The position numbers and the translations under genes are program-made. From Bacillota bacterium (GTDB lineage Bacteria; Bacillota; Dethiobacteria; Dethiobacterales; Dethiobacteraceae), in assembly GCA_018725565.1 (NCBI GenBank), contig QLUR01000002.1:62001-126000 (forward strand): DNA of 64,000 nt. Reading direction: 5' to 3'. Below are positions 63,752-64,000 of this stretch, piece after piece (position 1 is the first letter of the stretch; each line of letters starts with the position of its first letter). Under the pieces are notes generated by a model that saw only the letters and a list, made by a program, of their open reading frames with translations, was not told the origin of the DNA and did no database searches.

Positions 63752-64000
63752 AGTCGCGAACAACTCAATCCTTCTGGAAGCATTATTGGGCTTTGCCTCC
63801 TGAGATTCGCCAGAGAGCTCGGCAAGCCTACGCGCTGTGGCGCGATAACCCAGTGCATCCAAGCCTTTTCTTCAAGCGGATAAAGGAAAGCCAGCCACTC
63901 TACCCGGTCCGCATCGGCTTGGCCTATAGAGCGGTGGGGTTGCTCAAAGCAGATACGGTTACTTGGTTTTGGATTGGCACCCACGACGAGTATGACCATC
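63748..64000 (+). CDS. RelE/ParE-family toxin, partial
   Basis: The gene starts at ATG 63748 and runs off the right edge. The visible 84 residues read MKSRTTQSFWKHYWALPPEI, RQRARQAYALWRDNPVHPSL, FFKRIKESQPLYPVRIGLAY, RAVGLLKADTVTWFWIGTHD EYDH. FW..Y..LP..I...A..AY.LW..NP.HPSL.FK.., then YPVRIG..YRAVG and W.WIG.H.EYD are hallmarks of the RelE-like mRNA-interferase fold (ParE/HigB plasmid-stabilisation group). It should be cytosolic and neutralised by the upstream protein. Confidence 0.85.
   Translation, partial: MKSRTTQSFWKHYWALPPEIRQRARQAYALWRDNPVHPSLFFKRIKESQPLYPVRIGLAYRAVGLLKADTVTWFWIGTHDEYDH

Overview
The window looks like chromosomal DNA of an anaerobic, spore-forming Firmicute of medium-high GC, most like the Peptococcaceae/Desulfotomaculum-Pelotomaculum group. 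The reasons are RNase J, the sporulation-lineage genes tepA, ylzJ, ftsK/spoIIIE and spoIID, a T-box leader on a trp operon, strong AGGAGG ribosome sites, a Tat-exported [NiFe] hydrogenase and an organic-acid locus. The genus is an inference; nothing in the window fixes it.

Layout. 1-4.8 kb: end of a degenerate GGDEF gene, a cysteine hydrolase, a hypothetical gene, ridA, rluB and RNase J. 4.8-9.5 kb, minus strand: ylzJ and tepA, then a complete membrane-bound [NiFe] hydrogenase operon (small subunit, large subunit, cytochrome b, maturation protease). 9.5-14.5 kb: a Na/Pi-type transporter, uppP, ftsK and a RodZ-like gene. 14.5-27 kb: a 2-hydroxyacid (probably lactate) locus with a PAS/sigma-54 activator, its paired upstream sites and a -24/-12 promoter, a CoA-transferase, a GlcD-type FAD dehydrogenase, a TRAP transporter, a FadR-type regulator, a nickel lactate racemase (LarA) and a lactate permease. 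The permease sits between cobQ and a decayed duplicate of the cobQ 3' end. 27-44 kb: cobQ, rimO, a short FtsH-like protease with a small membrane partner, an ABC exporter, DUF3786, ruvCAB, queH, spoIID, tgt, yajC, a CDF metal transporter and an HTH-Uma2 fusion. 44-51.7 kb: a tryptophan T-box followed by trpEGDCFBA and a DAHP synthase.

51.9-61.4 kb: tRNA-Ala(CGC) and tRNA-Val(CAC), the latter being the attachment site of a 9.3-kb integrative element bounded by a 47-bp perfect direct repeat. It carries a zinc-ribbon tyrosine integrase with 11-bp repeats near both ends, a divergent control region, two excisionase-like HTH proteins, a MerR-like gene with its own promoter and terminator, a CHC2 zinc-finger protein and a TOPRIM-helicase, plus many small genes. 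I see no capsid, portal, large terminase or conjugation gene, so it resembles a satellite or plasmid-like element. 61.4-64 kb: the displaced tRNA terminator, a glycosidase-like secreted protein coupled to a 53-residue membrane protein, and a toxin-antitoxin pair running off the right edge.

The most coherent possible systems are the sigma-54/FadR-controlled lactate locus with its cis-elements, and the tRNA-Val element.
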